48,388 nt of DNA, from the NCBI GenBank assembly GCA_043798715.1, contig JAZDOK010000077.1:1-48388 (forward strand). Reading direction: 5' to 3'. The translations under genes were made by a program, and so were the position numbers. This document shows, in pieces, positions 14,502 to 23,328 of the stretch; the first letter of the stretch is position 1; the number at the start of each line of letters is the position of its first letter. A model generated the notes under the pieces. That model was given only the letters and a program-made list of their open reading frames with translations. It was not told the DNA's origin and searched no databases. The stretch is from JAZDOK01 sp043798715 (GTDB taxonomy: Bacteria; Vulcanimicrobiota; JAZDOK01).

Positions 14502-15758
14502 ATGTACCAAGTCTTTTGCACTTTTGTGCTGCTATTTCTTATATTCATCCTTCCGTGTTTCGCCGAAGAGAGCGCCCCGGCCCTGACTTTACGGGAAATC
14601 ATCCTTCAGGCCGTGGAAAACAACCCGACTCTTAAGACACTGGAGCATCAATACAGAGCTTCGCTTGAACAATACCGGGGTTCCGGCCTTCTCCCAAATC
14701 CCGAGCTCATTTTATCCGGGGGGACGGGCGATATCCTGGAGGACGCCAATTCCATCTCTCAGCGATTTCCCATCTTTGGAAAAACGGCGGCAAAAAAGCA
14801 CGTAGCCAGGGAGGAGATGAACCTGGCAAAGCTTGCCTGGGAAGCCGGGCGGCAGGAACTGATCGCCTCTGTTTCAGCCGCGTGCTTTGAACTTGAGAAA
14901 TTCAATAAATTTTCTTCCGTCGCCGGGGATAGCCTCAAGAACGCACAGGAGGTGCTGAGGGTCGCCAGAAAGCGGTGCGAGGTGGGAGATATTCCCGCCG
15001 TGGAACTCCGTAAAGCGGAGATTGATGAGGCGAGGGCCAGACAGGATCTTAAGAAATCCGAGAGCGACCTGTTTACAGCCCGGGCCCGCCTCAATCTTCT
15101 TCTGAGCCGGACGCCGGACTCTCCTTTGGTCCTTCAGGATCAGCCCGGACCGCCGGATGAATTCTCTCTTCCGGATCTCGACAGCCTCAAACGAATGGCT
15201 CGGGATAACCGCCCGGAACTGAAAGCCGCCGGGGTCGCGATCTCACGGGACGAAAGCCGGGTCAGCCTTTTAAAAAGCGAATCCTCCCCTGAGATGATGC
15301 TCTCCGCCTACCTCTCGAAGTTTGAGCCTAATTCGCCGGATGCAAAAAAGGGTGCCCTTCTATCTATTGGTTTTCCTCTTCTGGATCTGGGAACCCAAAG
15401 AAGCGCGGTCCGTTCAGGGCGGGAGAGCGTCCTGGCCGCGAAGCGCAGTTATGAGGCTACCCGGCAGCAAGTCTTGTTCGAGGTGGAGACCCTCTATCGG
15501 GAGGTGCTTAAGGATTACGATCGCCTTAAAATATTCGGCGCCGAGATCCTTTTAAGTGCCGAAAAGACGATCCGGACATCCCAGAGGGCCTACGCCGCGG
15601 GGATGAGCACCTATCTGGACGTGCTGGAGGCCCAGCGCACCTTCCGGGATGTACAAAAGGAGTATTTCGAAGTGCTGGCCGAGTTTCGCGCGGCCGAAGC
15701 GTACCTGGAACGCGCCGTGGGGGTCAGTCTATTCCAGGGGAAGGACAGGATTCCATGA
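14502..15758 (+). CDS. Outer-membrane factor of the heavy-metal efflux system (CzcC/CusC-like)
   Basis: TolC-family outer-membrane channel, 418 aa. A signal peptide (about residues 1-21, ending CFAEES) precedes two repeats of long helices rich in Ala, Glu and Arg (EVLRVARKRCEVGDIPAVEL and RTSQRAYAAGMSTYLDVLEA), the hallmark of OEP domains. Forms the trimeric outer duct for the CzcBA pump. AAGGAGG precedes the ATG. The last four bases overlap the start of the adaptor gene (ATGA), so the two are translationally coupled. Confidence 0.92.
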   Translation: MYQVFCTFVLLFLIFILPCFAEESAPALTLREIILQAVENNPTLKTLEHQYRASLEQYRGSGLLPNPELILSGGTGDILEDANSISQRFPIFGKTAAKKHVAREEMNLAKLAWEAGRQELIASVSAACFELEKFNKFSSVAGDSLKNAQEVLRVARKRCEVGDIPAVELRKAEIDEARARQDLKKSESDLFTARARLNLLLSRTPDSPLVLQDQPGPPDEFSLPDLDSLKRMARDNRPELKAAGVAISRDESRVSLLKSESSPEMMLSAYLSKFEPNSPDAKKGALLSIGFPLLDLGTQRSAVRSGRESVLAAKRSYEATRQQVLFEVETLYREVLKDYDRLKIFGAEILLSAEKTIRTSQRAYAAGMSTYLDVLEAQRTFRDVQKEYFEVLAEFRAAEAYLERAVGVSLFQGKDRIP

Positions 15759-17185
15759 AAACAAAATTCACCTCTTTATTGCTGGTCACCGCCCTGGCAC
15801 TTCTTTTTCAGCTTGCGCTCGCGGGATGCAGTAAGCCCGATGAACAGGATGCTGCCGGACCTGCCGGGCCTTCCGGGGAAAACCGGGAGGAAGCCGTGAC
15901 CCTTTCCGAGACGAGCCTTAAGCTCGCGAAGATTGAAGTGGAACCGGTTGAGTTTTCAGCCATGGAAAACTCCATAGACATCACCGGCGAACTAAGACCC
16001 CCACCGGATGGCATGGCCGTCGTCACTTCCAGAGTCCAGGGGAAAGTTCTGCGCCTTCTGGTTCAGGAAGGCCGGACAGTTAAGGCTGGAGAAGGGCTCG
16101 TCCTGGTGGACAGCATGGAGCTGGCCCGGGTTGATGCCGAATATCACGCCGCCGTGTCCGCCCTCAAAGCGGCCCGGAGCAACCTGGACAGAGTGCGGGA
16201 CATGGCAAAGATGGGACAATTCAGCCGGGTCTCCCTGGAATCGCAGAAGGACGCCCTGGCCGAATCCCGCTCCTCCCTGGAACAGGCGAAGGCCGCCCTG
16301 GAACTGGCGGAGAAAAGCTTTCAGCGGACGAAGGAGCTCAACGCCGATGGGATTGCGGCCGGGAAGGAACTGGATGCCGCCCGGGCTGAATTGCGCAAGG
16401 CGACCGCGGCGGAGCAGGCGGCCCGAACCATTCAGGGAAACTCCGCGGCCCGCCTTAATAGAGAAGAAGAAATATTCCGCAAGGGGCACCGCTCCCTGCA
16501 GGAGGTGCAGCAGGCGGAGAAAGAGTACCGCCGGGCCCTGACGGATTTCGAATCCGCCGGAAGGGCCATGGAAATCATGGGTGTCAGCGAGGTCAACCAC
16601 GGCCGTAACTTCACCGTAACCGCACCCATCAGCGGGTTTGTCACCTCCGTCGCAGTCACCCGGGGCCAGGCGGTGGAATCCACCACGGAACTTTTGAAAA
16701 TCATGGACGTCAAAAACCTCTGGCTGACTGCAAATATATATGAGAAAGACCTGCCGAGAGTCCATGCGGGTCAGGATGCCGTCTTTTCCGTGAAGGCCTA
16801 TCCCGGGGAAAACTTCCGCGGGAAACTTCTGGACATCAGTCCGGAAATTGATGAATCCACCCGCTCCGTGAAGGCGCGCATCGAAGTTAAAAATCCCGGG
16901 ATGCGCCTCAAGTCTTCCATGTTCGTCGAAGGCCGCATCATTCTGGGAAAAGGTCCCCGGGCCATTCTCGTGCCAAGGGAGGCCGTGCAGCGGCTGGGAG
17001 AAAAGGAGGTCGTCTATGTCCGGAAGGCGCCGGGGCAGTTCGTTCCGCGTCAGGTCCGCCCGGGTAAAGTCAGGGATGGGCGGCAAGAGATCCTGGATGG
17101 CCTCTCCCCCGGGGAGACGGTGGTGACGAAGGGAGCCTTCTTCCTTAAGGCGGAGCAGCTTAAGGGGAGCATGGAAACGGAATAA
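15755..17185 (+). CDS. RND efflux periplasmic adaptor lipoprotein (CzcB/CusB-like)
   Basis: 476 aa. A lipoprotein signal ends in LALAGC with Cys25 as the lipidation site. Then come a membrane-proximal barrel, a biotinyl-lipoyl-like half (VQGKVLRLLVQEGRTVKAGE), a long coiled-coil hairpin of about 150 residues (Ala/Glu/Arg-rich, roughly residues 125-275), the second lipoyl half (TAPISGFVTSVAVTRGQAVE) and a beta-barrel (LWLTANIYEKDLPRVHAGQD). Links the RND pump to the outer channel. The long antisense reading frame over this gene is a by-product of its codon bias. Metal specificity cannot be read from the sequence. Confidence 0.93.
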   Translation: MKTKFTSLLLVTALALLFQLALAGCSKPDEQDAAGPAGPSGENREEAVTLSETSLKLAKIEVEPVEFSAMENSIDITGELRPPPDGMAVVTSRVQGKVLRLLVQEGRTVKAGEGLVLVDSMELARVDAEYHAAVSALKAARSNLDRVRDMAKMGQFSRVSLESQKDALAESRSSLEQAKAALELAEKSFQRTKELNADGIAAGKELDAARAELRKATAAEQAARTIQGNSAARLNREEEIFRKGHRSLQEVQQAEKEYRRALTDFESAGRAMEIMGVSEVNHGRNFTVTAPISGFVTSVAVTRGQAVESTTELLKIMDVKNLWLTANIYEKDLPRVHAGQDAVFSVKAYPGENFRGKLLDISPEIDESTRSVKARIEVKNPGMRLKSSMFVEGRIILGKGPRAILVPREAVQRLGEKEVVYVRKAPGQFVPRQVRPGKVRDGRQEILDGLSPGETVVTKGAFFLKAEQLKGSMETE

Positions 17186-17225
17186 CAACTCCGACGAAAT
17201 CTAATATTTAATTGAGAGGGAAAAA

Positions 17226-20200
17226 ATGCTGGAAAGAATCGTCTCTTTTTTCCTGATTAACCGCCTCTGGGCGATCGTCATTCTGCTGGCCATCGTTGTG
17301 GGAGGAGCCTTCTGCCTCTCCACGCTCCCAATAGACGCCCTCCCGGATCTCACCAATATCCAGGTGGAGGTGGTCGGCACCGCCCCCGGGCTCTCTCCCC
17401 TGGAGATGGAGCGTTCCGTCGCCTATCCCATAGAGAGGGCCATGCTGGGTCTTCCGGGACTGGTTCAACTGCGCTCTCTCTCGAAGTTCGGGATCTCCGT
17501 CGTGACGGTCGTTTTTGAAGACCGGACGGACGTCTATTTCGCGCGGCAACTGGTGATGGAGCGGCTGCTCTCGGTTCGGGAGGAATTGCCCGACGCCGTT
17601 GAAACCGCCCTGGGTCCCGTGGCCACGGCCATGGGGGAAATTTATCAGTACACCCTGGAAGGCGACGAGCCGCAGGACCCCGAGGCCCTGCGGGAGTATC
17701 AGACGGATCTGCGCACCCTGCAGGAATGGGTCGTGGCCCCCATGTTAAAGAGCGTCCCCAGGGTCAACGAAGTGAATTCCTTCGGCGGATACCTCCGGCA
17801 ATACCAGGCTCTGGTGAACCCGAACAAGCTGCTTGAATACGATCTGACTCTGGACGAGGTCTTCGATGTAATTCGGAACAGCAACCGGAACGTCGGAGGC
17901 GGATTCCTGGAGGAGGATTCGAACCAATATCTCGTGCGGGGTCTGGGCCTGTTGGGTTCCACGGAGAACATCGGCAGCATCGTCCTTAAAAGCCGGGAGG
18001 GGACGCCGGTGCTCCTTCGGGACGTGGCCGAGGTCAAAGCCGGGCGGGCGGTCCGCCAGGGAGCCGCCATAAAAGACGGAAAAAACGAGACCGTGGGCGG
18101 CATCGTCATGATGCTGCGGGGCGCGAACAGCCGACAGGTCGTGGAAGCGGTCAAAAGGCGCGTGGCGGAGATCAACTCGGGCGGGGTCCTGCCGGAGGGC
18201 ATTCGGATCCGACCTTACTATGACCGCTCCGATATAGTGAAGAAGGCCGTTCACACCCTGGTGAAGGCCCTTCTCGAAGGGGGCCTTTTCGTCTTACTCG
18301 TTCTCTTCTTCTTCCTCGGCAACCTCAGGAGCGCCTTTGTGGTTATCCTGACCCTTCCGCTGGCAGCGCTCACGGTTTTTTTAGTCATGAAAGTGATGGG
18401 GCTTTCCGCAAATCTCATCTCCCTGGGAGGGCTGGCCATCTCCATCGGCATGATCGTGGATGTCGCCATTATCCAGGTGGAGAACGTGCAACGTCACCTT
18501 TCGGAGAAGGGAGCTCAAGGGGGAGTCTCGACGATCGTTAGGGCGGTGCTGGAGGTCAGAAAGCCCAGCATCTTTGGGGAACTCATCATTGCTCTCACTT
18601 TTTTGCCTCTTCTCAGCCTTCAGGGGCTGGAGGGAAAGATGTTCCGTCCGCTGGCTCTTACCATATTCATCGCGCTTCTCGCCGCTCTCTTCCTCTCCCT
18701 GGTGGTTATCCCCCTTCTGTGCCATCGGTTCGTCCGCCCCGGCCGGACCGAGAAGAGCTTTATCCTGCCCTGGGTCGAGAGGCTCTATCTGCCGACGCTG
18801 AGATGGGCCATGCGTTCCCGCCTTTTAGTCGTGGGAGCGGCGCTGCTTCTCTTCCTGGCAAGCCTCAGCCTGATCCCCACCCTGGGTACTGAGTTCATGC
18901 CGGTCATGGACGAGGGGGCCTTCGACATGGATACCCAGCTTCCTCCCGGCGTCTCTCTCACCCAGTCGTTGGAAATAAGCCGACAGGCCGGAGCGATTCT
19001 GAAGAGCTTTCCGGAGCTTAAAACCGTGGTCTCCCGCACCGGATGGAGCGGAATGGCCATCGAGGCGCGCGGAGTTGAGAGCACCGGCTTTGTGGGAATC
19101 CTGAAACCGAAGCGGGAATGGCGCTCGGCCGGGAGCAGGGAAGAGCTGACTGAGAAGATGAGGAAGGCTCTTTCCGCTCTTCCGGGGCTGGCCTTCAGCT
19201 TCAGCCAGCCCATTCAATGCCGCGTGGACGAATTGGTTTCAGGGACCAGGGCGCAGGTCGTCATCAAGCTCTTCGGGGAGGACCTTTCCGTATTGAGGGA
19301 AAAAGGGGAGGCCATTGCCGGAGTTCTGATGAAAGTAAGGGGAACCCGGGACCTGATGGTGGAGCAGGTCTCCGGGCAGCCCTACGTCAACGTCCGCCTC
19401 GACCGGAGGGAGTTGGCCCGCCACGGGATGAAGGCGGAGGATGTGCTTTCCCTGGTTGAGACCGGGATTGGAGGGAAGGCGGCCGGCCTGATATACCAGG
19501 GAGCCAAATATTTCGATCTTCAGGTGCGCCTGTCCGAGGAACGGCGCACTTCCGTCGAGACGCTGAGGAATCTCCTGGCGGACGTGCCCGGGGAGAGCGG
19601 GGCAAAAAAAATCCGGGTCCCCCTGTCGCAGCTTGCACGGATCGCCGTGGAGGAAGGGCCTTCGAGTATCGGGCGGGAAAACGGGGAGCGGCGCCTGCTC
19701 ATCCAGTGCAACATCGAAGGGCGGGACATGGGCGGCTTTGTCGCGGAGGCCCAAAAACAGATCCGGGAGAAGGTCCCTCTCCCGGCCGGGTATTACCTTA
19801 CCTGGGGTGGACAATTCGAGAACCAGTCCCGGGCCATGGCGCGCCTGGCCGTGATTGTGCCGCTGACGATCCTCCTGGTGGCTTTTCTCCTGTTTGTCAC
19901 TTTCAACTCATGGTCGCAGGCGGTCCTGGTTCTTCTGAATCTTCCCCTGGCCGTCATCGGTGGAATTCTGGCCCTCTTCCTCTCCCGGCTCTACCTTTCA
20001 GTTCCAGCCTCCGTGGGTTTCATCACTCTCTTCGGCGTGGCGGTACTGAACGGAGTCGTCCTGGTCAGCACTATCAACCAGTTGCGGGAAGAAGGAACGC
20101 CGCTCGCGGAAGCGGTTGAAAAAAGCTGCATCCGCCGCCTGCGCCCGATCCTGATGACCGCCTCAGTGACCTGTCTGAGCCTCATTCCCATGCTTTTCGC

Positions 20201-20342
20201 CACGGGCCCCGGATCGGAGATCCAGAAGCCCCTGGCGGTTGTCGTGGTTGGAGGCCTGGCCACCTCCACGTTACTGACTCTCATAATATTGCCCGTGCTT
20301 TACAGTAGATTTGAAGGAAAAAAACGTGAGATGGAATTTTAG
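17226..20342 (+). CDS. Heavy-metal RND efflux pump, CzcA/CusA family
   Basis: 1038 aa, full length, twelve transmembrane helices with two large periplasmic loops; proton-driven export of divalent or monovalent metal ions. The start is family-typical (MLERIVSFFLINRLWAIVIL). The fourth helix reads SIGMIVDVAIIQVENVQRHL, with Asp412 as the proton-relay acid. The surrounding motif is Asp-Val-Ala rather than the Asp-Gly-Ala of Zn/Co pumps or Asp-Ala-Ala of Cu/Ag pumps, so the metal is undetermined. GAGAGGG precedes the ATG. 40 bases separate it from the adaptor and 11 from the PII-like gene. Confidence 0.95.
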   Translation: MLERIVSFFLINRLWAIVILLAIVVGGAFCLSTLPIDALPDLTNIQVEVVGTAPGLSPLEMERSVAYPIERAMLGLPGLVQLRSLSKFGISVVTVVFEDRTDVYFARQLVMERLLSVREELPDAVETALGPVATAMGEIYQYTLEGDEPQDPEALREYQTDLRTLQEWVVAPMLKSVPRVNEVNSFGGYLRQYQALVNPNKLLEYDLTLDEVFDVIRNSNRNVGGGFLEEDSNQYLVRGLGLLGSTENIGSIVLKSREGTPVLLRDVAEVKAGRAVRQGAAIKDGKNETVGGIVMMLRGANSRQVVEAVKRRVAEINSGGVLPEGIRIRPYYDRSDIVKKAVHTLVKALLEGGLFVLLVLFFFLGNLRSAFVVILTLPLAALTVFLVMKVMGLSANLISLGGLAISIGMIVDVAIIQVENVQRHLSEKGAQGGVSTIVRAVLEVRKPSIFGELIIALTFLPLLSLQGLEGKMFRPLALTIFIALLAALFLSLVVIPLLCHRFVRPGRTEKSFILPWVERLYLPTLRWAMRSRLLVVGAALLLFLASLSLIPTLGTEFMPVMDEGAFDMDTQLPPGVSLTQSLEISRQAGAILKSFPELKTVVSRTGWSGMAIEARGVESTGFVGILKPKREWRSAGSREELTEKMRKALSALPGLAFSFSQPIQCRVDELVSGTRAQVVIKLFGEDLSVLREKGEAIAGVLMKVRGTRDLMVEQVSGQPYVNVRLDRRELARHGMKAEDVLSLVETGIGGKAAGLIYQGAKYFDLQVRLSEERRTSVETLRNLLADVPGESGAKKIRVPLSQLARIAVEEGPSSIGRENGERRLLIQCNIEGRDMGGFVAEAQKQIREKVPLPAGYYLTWGGQFENQSRAMARLAVIVPLTILLVAFLLFVTFNSWSQAVLVLLNLPLAVIGGILALFLSRLYLSVPASVGFITLFGVAVLNGVVLVSTINQLREEGTPLAEAVEKSCIRRLRPILMTASVTCLSLIPMLFATGPGSEIQKPLAVVVVGGLATSTLLTLIILPVLYSRFEGKKREMEF

Positions 20343-20353
20343 GAGGTTTTAAA

Positions 20354-20695
20354 ATGAAAAAAATAGAAGCCATCGTCAGACCTGCTTTATTCTCCAGAGT
20401 TGTTGATTCCCTGAGAGAAATACCGGAAATACCGGGAATCATAATCTATGAAATAAAGGGATTCGGAAAGACCAGGGCCCGAACCGCCAAAGATAAATTT
20501 ACCGAAGAATTCATAGATTATATTCCCCGCATGAAACTGGAAGTGGTGGTAAAAGACGAACAAGTAGAAGAGGTTAAGGCTCTTATCCTTAAGAAGGCTC
20601 ACACCGGAAACACCGGGGATGGCAAGATATTTATTTCTCATGTAGAAGACTGCATTAAAATCAGGACTTTTGAAAGAGGAGACGCGGCGATTTGA
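20354..20695 (+). CDS. PII-like signalling protein attached to the metal-efflux operon
   Basis: 113 aa with the PII ferredoxin-like fold: MKKIEAIVRPALFSRVVDSL and, near the end, TGNTGDGKIFISHVEDCIKIRT, which matches the PII nucleotide-binding B/C loops. The T-loop (about residues 36-57) lacks the usual Tyr51 context of GlnB, so uridylylation is unlikely. PII-like proteins encoded directly after CusA/CzcA-type pumps form a recognised separate group (PII-NG). Control of the pump by metabolites is a reasonable inference, with no mechanism visible. AGGAGG precedes the ATG, and the gene is probably co-transcribed with the pump. Confidence 0.9.
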   Translation: MKKIEAIVRPALFSRVVDSLREIPEIPGIIIYEIKGFGKTRARTAKDKFTEEFIDYIPRMKLEVVVKDEQVEEVKALILKKAHTGNTGDGKIFISHVEDCIKIRTFERGDAAI

Positions 20696-20867
20696 ACGGA
20701 AACCGAGTTGAAATAAAGGCCGGGCCTGAAATATTGTGGGAGCGTAGATTACGAGACGGCTAACCTTCAAAATAAGCGGAATGGCACTGGCTGCGGCGCG
20801 CTCATCATTGGCAAACGGCTGGGAGCATCAACGTTACATTTCTCTTTTCCCTCTCACTTCTTCTTGA

Positions 20868-21176
20868 ATCCTGGAGCGTGGCGCGGGCGCGGCGGGCACG
20901 GATGCCGCTATTAAAACGGCGGATATCACGTTAATGCCGGATGACTTGACGAAAATTCCCTGGCTGATCCGCCATGCACAAAGGACGTTGCGGATTATAC
21001 GGCAGAACATCGGTTTTGCGTTGGCGGTAAAAGCTGTTTTTATGGCGCTGGCTCTTGCAAAGGTGGCAACGCTGTGGATGGCGATAGCGGCGGACATGGG
21101 GGCGTCGCTCATCGTGGTCTTCAATGCGTTGAGACTTTTGAACAGTAAAAAAACACAGAAGGAGACGGAAATATAA
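20868..21176 (+). pseudogene. C-terminal remnant of a P1B-type heavy-metal ATPase
   Basis: The reading frame carries GAGAAGTDAAIKTADITLMP (from 20880), which is the hinge region of metal P-type ATPases, then DDLTKIPWLIRHAQRTLRIIR and two terminal helices with TLWMAIAADMGASLIVVFNA, LRLL, the typical C-terminus of Zn/Cd/Pb ATPases. The stop is at 21174-21176. Upstream, a stop codon lies at 20865-20867 in this frame, and the phosphorylation (DKTGT) and nucleotide-binding domains are absent. The ATG at 20934 has no ribosome site. About 100 of some 700 residues survive, so this is a decayed gene. A full ATPase may once have belonged to the metal operon upstream. Confidence 0.82.
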
Positions 21177-21287
21177 ATATCCTGTCTCCGCAGCGCCTTT
21201 CCAGGGGGACATCCCTCCTCCCCGTCCCTTCGCTCAACTCAGGAATATGCAATCTGTTTTATGCACTCTTTAATAAATAGTGGCCGC

Positions 21288-21316
21288 TTGACATAATCGC
21301 TATTGTGCAGTATAAT
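21288..21316 (+). promoter_or_regulatory. Promoter of the ArsR-rhodanese sulfur operon
   Basis: TTGACA (21288-21293), 17-bp spacer, TATAAT (21311-21316); both boxes consensus. The 35-base leader contains repeated ATCAAT/TCAATTGA sequences that could serve as the operator of the encoded ArsR protein. Confidence 0.88.
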
Positions 21317-21351
21317 CAATAAATCAATTGAATACTTGAGGAGGCGCTTCG

Positions 21352-22026
21352 TTGGGAACGAACCGTGAGTTTAAAGATGCCATATACGAGCAGTTCGCCC
21401 GAATCAGTAAGGCTCTGTCGAGCCCGAAGCGGTTGGAACTATTGGATCTGCTCTGCCAGGGAGAGCGCACGGTAGAAGTGATGGCAAAAAGCACGGGGCT
21501 TTCCGTGGCAAATGCCTCGCAGCACCTGCAGGTACTTCGATCAGCCAGACTGGTTGATGCCGAAAAACAGGGCTTGTTCGTTGTCTACCGTCTTGCTGAT
21601 CGGCAGGTATGTGACTTGCTTTCCGCACTCAGGACGCTTGCGGAAGTGAGGCTGGCTGAAATCGAGCAGATTACTCGGCAGTTCGCTGAGAGTCATCCTG
21701 ACCTGGAGCCGGTTGATAGGAACGCTTTGCGTGAACGAGTGCTTTCCGGGGCAGTCACGCTGTTGGACGTAAGGCCCAGGGCGGAGTACCAGGCGGGGCA
21801 CATTCCCGGCGCTTTGTGCGTTCCCTTGGAGGAGTTGGAGGAGCATCTTGCCAAACTGCCGGAGGGCCAAGAGATTGTGGCCTACTGTCGCGGGCCCTAC
21901 TGTGTCCTGGCAGTCGAAGCGGTAGAGAGACTGAAAGCTAAAGGCTTTAAGGCGTACCGGATGGAAGACGGAGTCGTGGAGTGGCGAGCACTGGGGTTGC
22001 CGGTCGACGCAGGGAACCGCATTTGA
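21352..22026 (+). CDS. ArsR-type regulator fused to a rhodanese domain
   Basis: 224 aa. N-terminal winged helix (residues 10-95; SKALSSPKRLELLDLLCQGE and VANASQHLQVLRSARLV) and C-terminal rhodanese domain (residues 125-222) with the sulfur-accepting loop YCRGPYC, Cys179 and Cys184. The winged helix lacks the CxC metal motif, so the signal is more likely a persulfide or thiol state read by the rhodanese part. Start is TTG at 21352, chosen for the AGGAGG eight bases before it. First gene of a likely operon with an outer-membrane protein, a DsrE-like protein and a cysteine desulfurase, which fits a sulfur-responsive regulator. Regulatory target inferred. Confidence 0.9.
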   Translation: MGTNREFKDAIYEQFARISKALSSPKRLELLDLLCQGERTVEVMAKSTGLSVANASQHLQVLRSARLVDAEKQGLFVVYRLADRQVCDLLSALRTLAEVRLAEIEQITRQFAESHPDLEPVDRNALRERVLSGAVTLLDVRPRAEYQAGHIPGALCVPLEELEEHLAKLPEGQEIVAYCRGPYCVLAVEAVERLKAKGFKAYRMEDGVVEWRALGLPVDAGNRI

Positions 22027-22043
22027 AGGGGAGGGAAACGACA

Positions 22044-22781
22044 ATGGAGCAAGGCGGTAACACTCGACAGGTTCATCAGGCCTACGGCTCGGGAAAACGC
22101 TCACTCTTGCGCTATGTGGCCATCGGGGTCCTTGCCGCAGCGCTTGTCTTTTCGTTCGGGACAGCCTACGCCACGCGGCTTATCGCAACCCCCTACGCTG
22201 ATACTCTGCCGGAAGGGAAAACGTCAGTGTGGCAATTCTTCCTGCGTGAAAGCCGGAGTACAAATGAGTGGAGGACACTCAATCGCCTCGACCTCGGACT
22301 GACGGATCGCCTTGAACTCGGCATCTTCGTCATAAGTCCGCCCAAAGCTCCCGTGGACACTTGGGTTAATCTCCAATACCGGATCAACAAAGAAACCAAG
22401 CATCTGCCCGTATTCTCCGTGGGAGTCTGGGATGCAACTCGAATCAAGAGCTTCAGTGGTCAACAGACCGGTGGGTCATTCTTCATCGCGGCAGGTAAAA
22501 CTTTCAATATCGGCAGGCAGTCATCACGATATCTCAAGCTGAGTCTGGGAGGAGGAACGAACAGGCTGGACGGGCTGTTTGGAGGCGCGGACCTGCGGTT
22601 CGCGAAGAATACGGGGATTTTAGTCGAGTACGTGCCGCCCAACCTGCGGTTGCCCAATACCGATTCGATGGACGTAGGCCTCTACCACTGGATTTCCCCT
22701 CAGTGGCGTGTGCGGGCCTCCTGGATGGGCGGAAATCCCATGTTCGATGTGTTTTATACATGGACTATCGGCAAAAAGTAG
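22044..22781 (+). CDS. Predicted outer-membrane beta-barrel protein
   Basis: 245 aa from the ATG at 22044, which has GGGAGGG seven bases upstream; an in-frame ATG at 21981 would overlap the regulator. A basic N-terminus (about 24 residues) precedes a hydrophobic signal segment ending in FSFGTAYA. The rest alternates polar and aromatic residues in strand-like blocks (for example RLDLGLTDRLELGIFVIS and YLKLSLGGGTN) and ends in an aromatic-rich strand (MFDVFYTWTIGKK), typical of small barrels. No recognised family, though the layout recalls YjbH-like porins. It lies 17 bases after the regulator and so belongs to the same operon. It may pass small sulfur or metal species; this is inference only. 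Confidence 0.72.
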   Translation: MEQGGNTRQVHQAYGSGKRSLLRYVAIGVLAAALVFSFGTAYATRLIATPYADTLPEGKTSVWQFFLRESRSTNEWRTLNRLDLGLTDRLELGIFVISPPKAPVDTWVNLQYRINKETKHLPVFSVGVWDATRIKSFSGQQTGGSFFIAAGKTFNIGRQSSRYLKLSLGGGTNRLDGLFGGADLRFAKNTGILVEYVPPNLRLPNTDSMDVGLYHWISPQWRVRASWMGGNPMFDVFYTWTIGKK

Positions 22782-22805
22782 GCCATTGCTGGAGGATGAG
22801 TTAAT

Positions 22806-22928
22806 ATGTTTTCTATTCCCGGGGACGATCCTTTAAATGCTGCTTCAGCCTTCGTGGCAATGAGCTTTAGCATTGAAAACGCAGTCGTCTGTCAACCCAA
22901 AGATATTAGGAAAGGTGAGAGCACATGA
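22806..22928 (+). CDS. 40-aa small ORF coupled to the DsrE-like gene
   Basis: Starts with ATG at 22806, ten bases after TGGAGG, and encodes MFSIPGDDPLNAASAFVAMS followed by FSIENAVVCQPKDIRKGEST. Its TGA overlaps the ATGATG start of the next gene, the arrangement expected for translational coupling. One cysteine, no membrane helix. I do not recognise it. Support is limited to the ribosome site, the overlap and the absence of any other explanation for the 143-base gap. Confidence 0.45.
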   Translation: MFSIPGDDPLNAASAFVAMSFSIENAVVCQPKDIRKGEST

Positions 22929-23275
22929 TGTATTTGTTCATTTTGAATGACCCCCCTTATGGGACCGAGCGAAGCTACAATGCCCTCCGCCTTGCCGGCT
23001 CCCTGGCAAAACGGGAAGGAGTTGAAGTATCATTGTTCCTCATTGGAGACGCCGTCACCTGCGCGCTGACAGGTCAGACGACTCCAAACGGATATTACAA
23101 CCTTGAGCGAATGCTGAAGGCGGTGTTGGTAAAAAAGGGGCGCGTCGGCATCTGCGGTTCATGTATTGACGCACGCGGAATAAAGGAGGAGTTCCTCATC
23201 GAAGGAGCTCGACGAAGCTCTATGGAGGAGCTCTCCGACTGGTGCCGGGAAGCGGATGAAATTCTGGTTTTTTAA
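22925..23275 (+). CDS. DsrE-family sulfur-carrier-like protein
   Basis: 116 aa with the DsrE/TusD-like fold (FILNDPPYGTERSYNALRLA at residues 5-24). Three cysteines lie at functional sites: Cys46 (DAVTCALTG), Cys77 and Cys80 in GICGSCIDARG. That last motif recurs in small DsrE-like proteins and would hold a persulfide. Two ATG codons in tandem (22925 and 22928); either could be used. With a rhodanese regulator before it and a cysteine desulfurase 53 bases after it, a role in moving sulfane sulfur is well supported by context, although the final acceptor is unknown. Confidence 0.85.
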   Translation: MMYLFILNDPPYGTERSYNALRLAGSLAKREGVEVSLFLIGDAVTCALTGQTTPNGYYNLERMLKAVLVKKGRVGICGSCIDARGIKEEFLIEGARRSSMEELSDWCREADEILVF

Positions 23276-23328
23276 GCCGACGGAAAGCATTCTGCTCTGA
23301 GCCGGCTGCACTCCAGGGAGGCGAAAAA

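Noticed and set aside
15992..17188. 398-codon open frame antisense to the RND adaptor gene
   Set aside because: Shadow produced by the codon bias of the plus-strand gene; no ribosome site, and composition is atypical of a protein.
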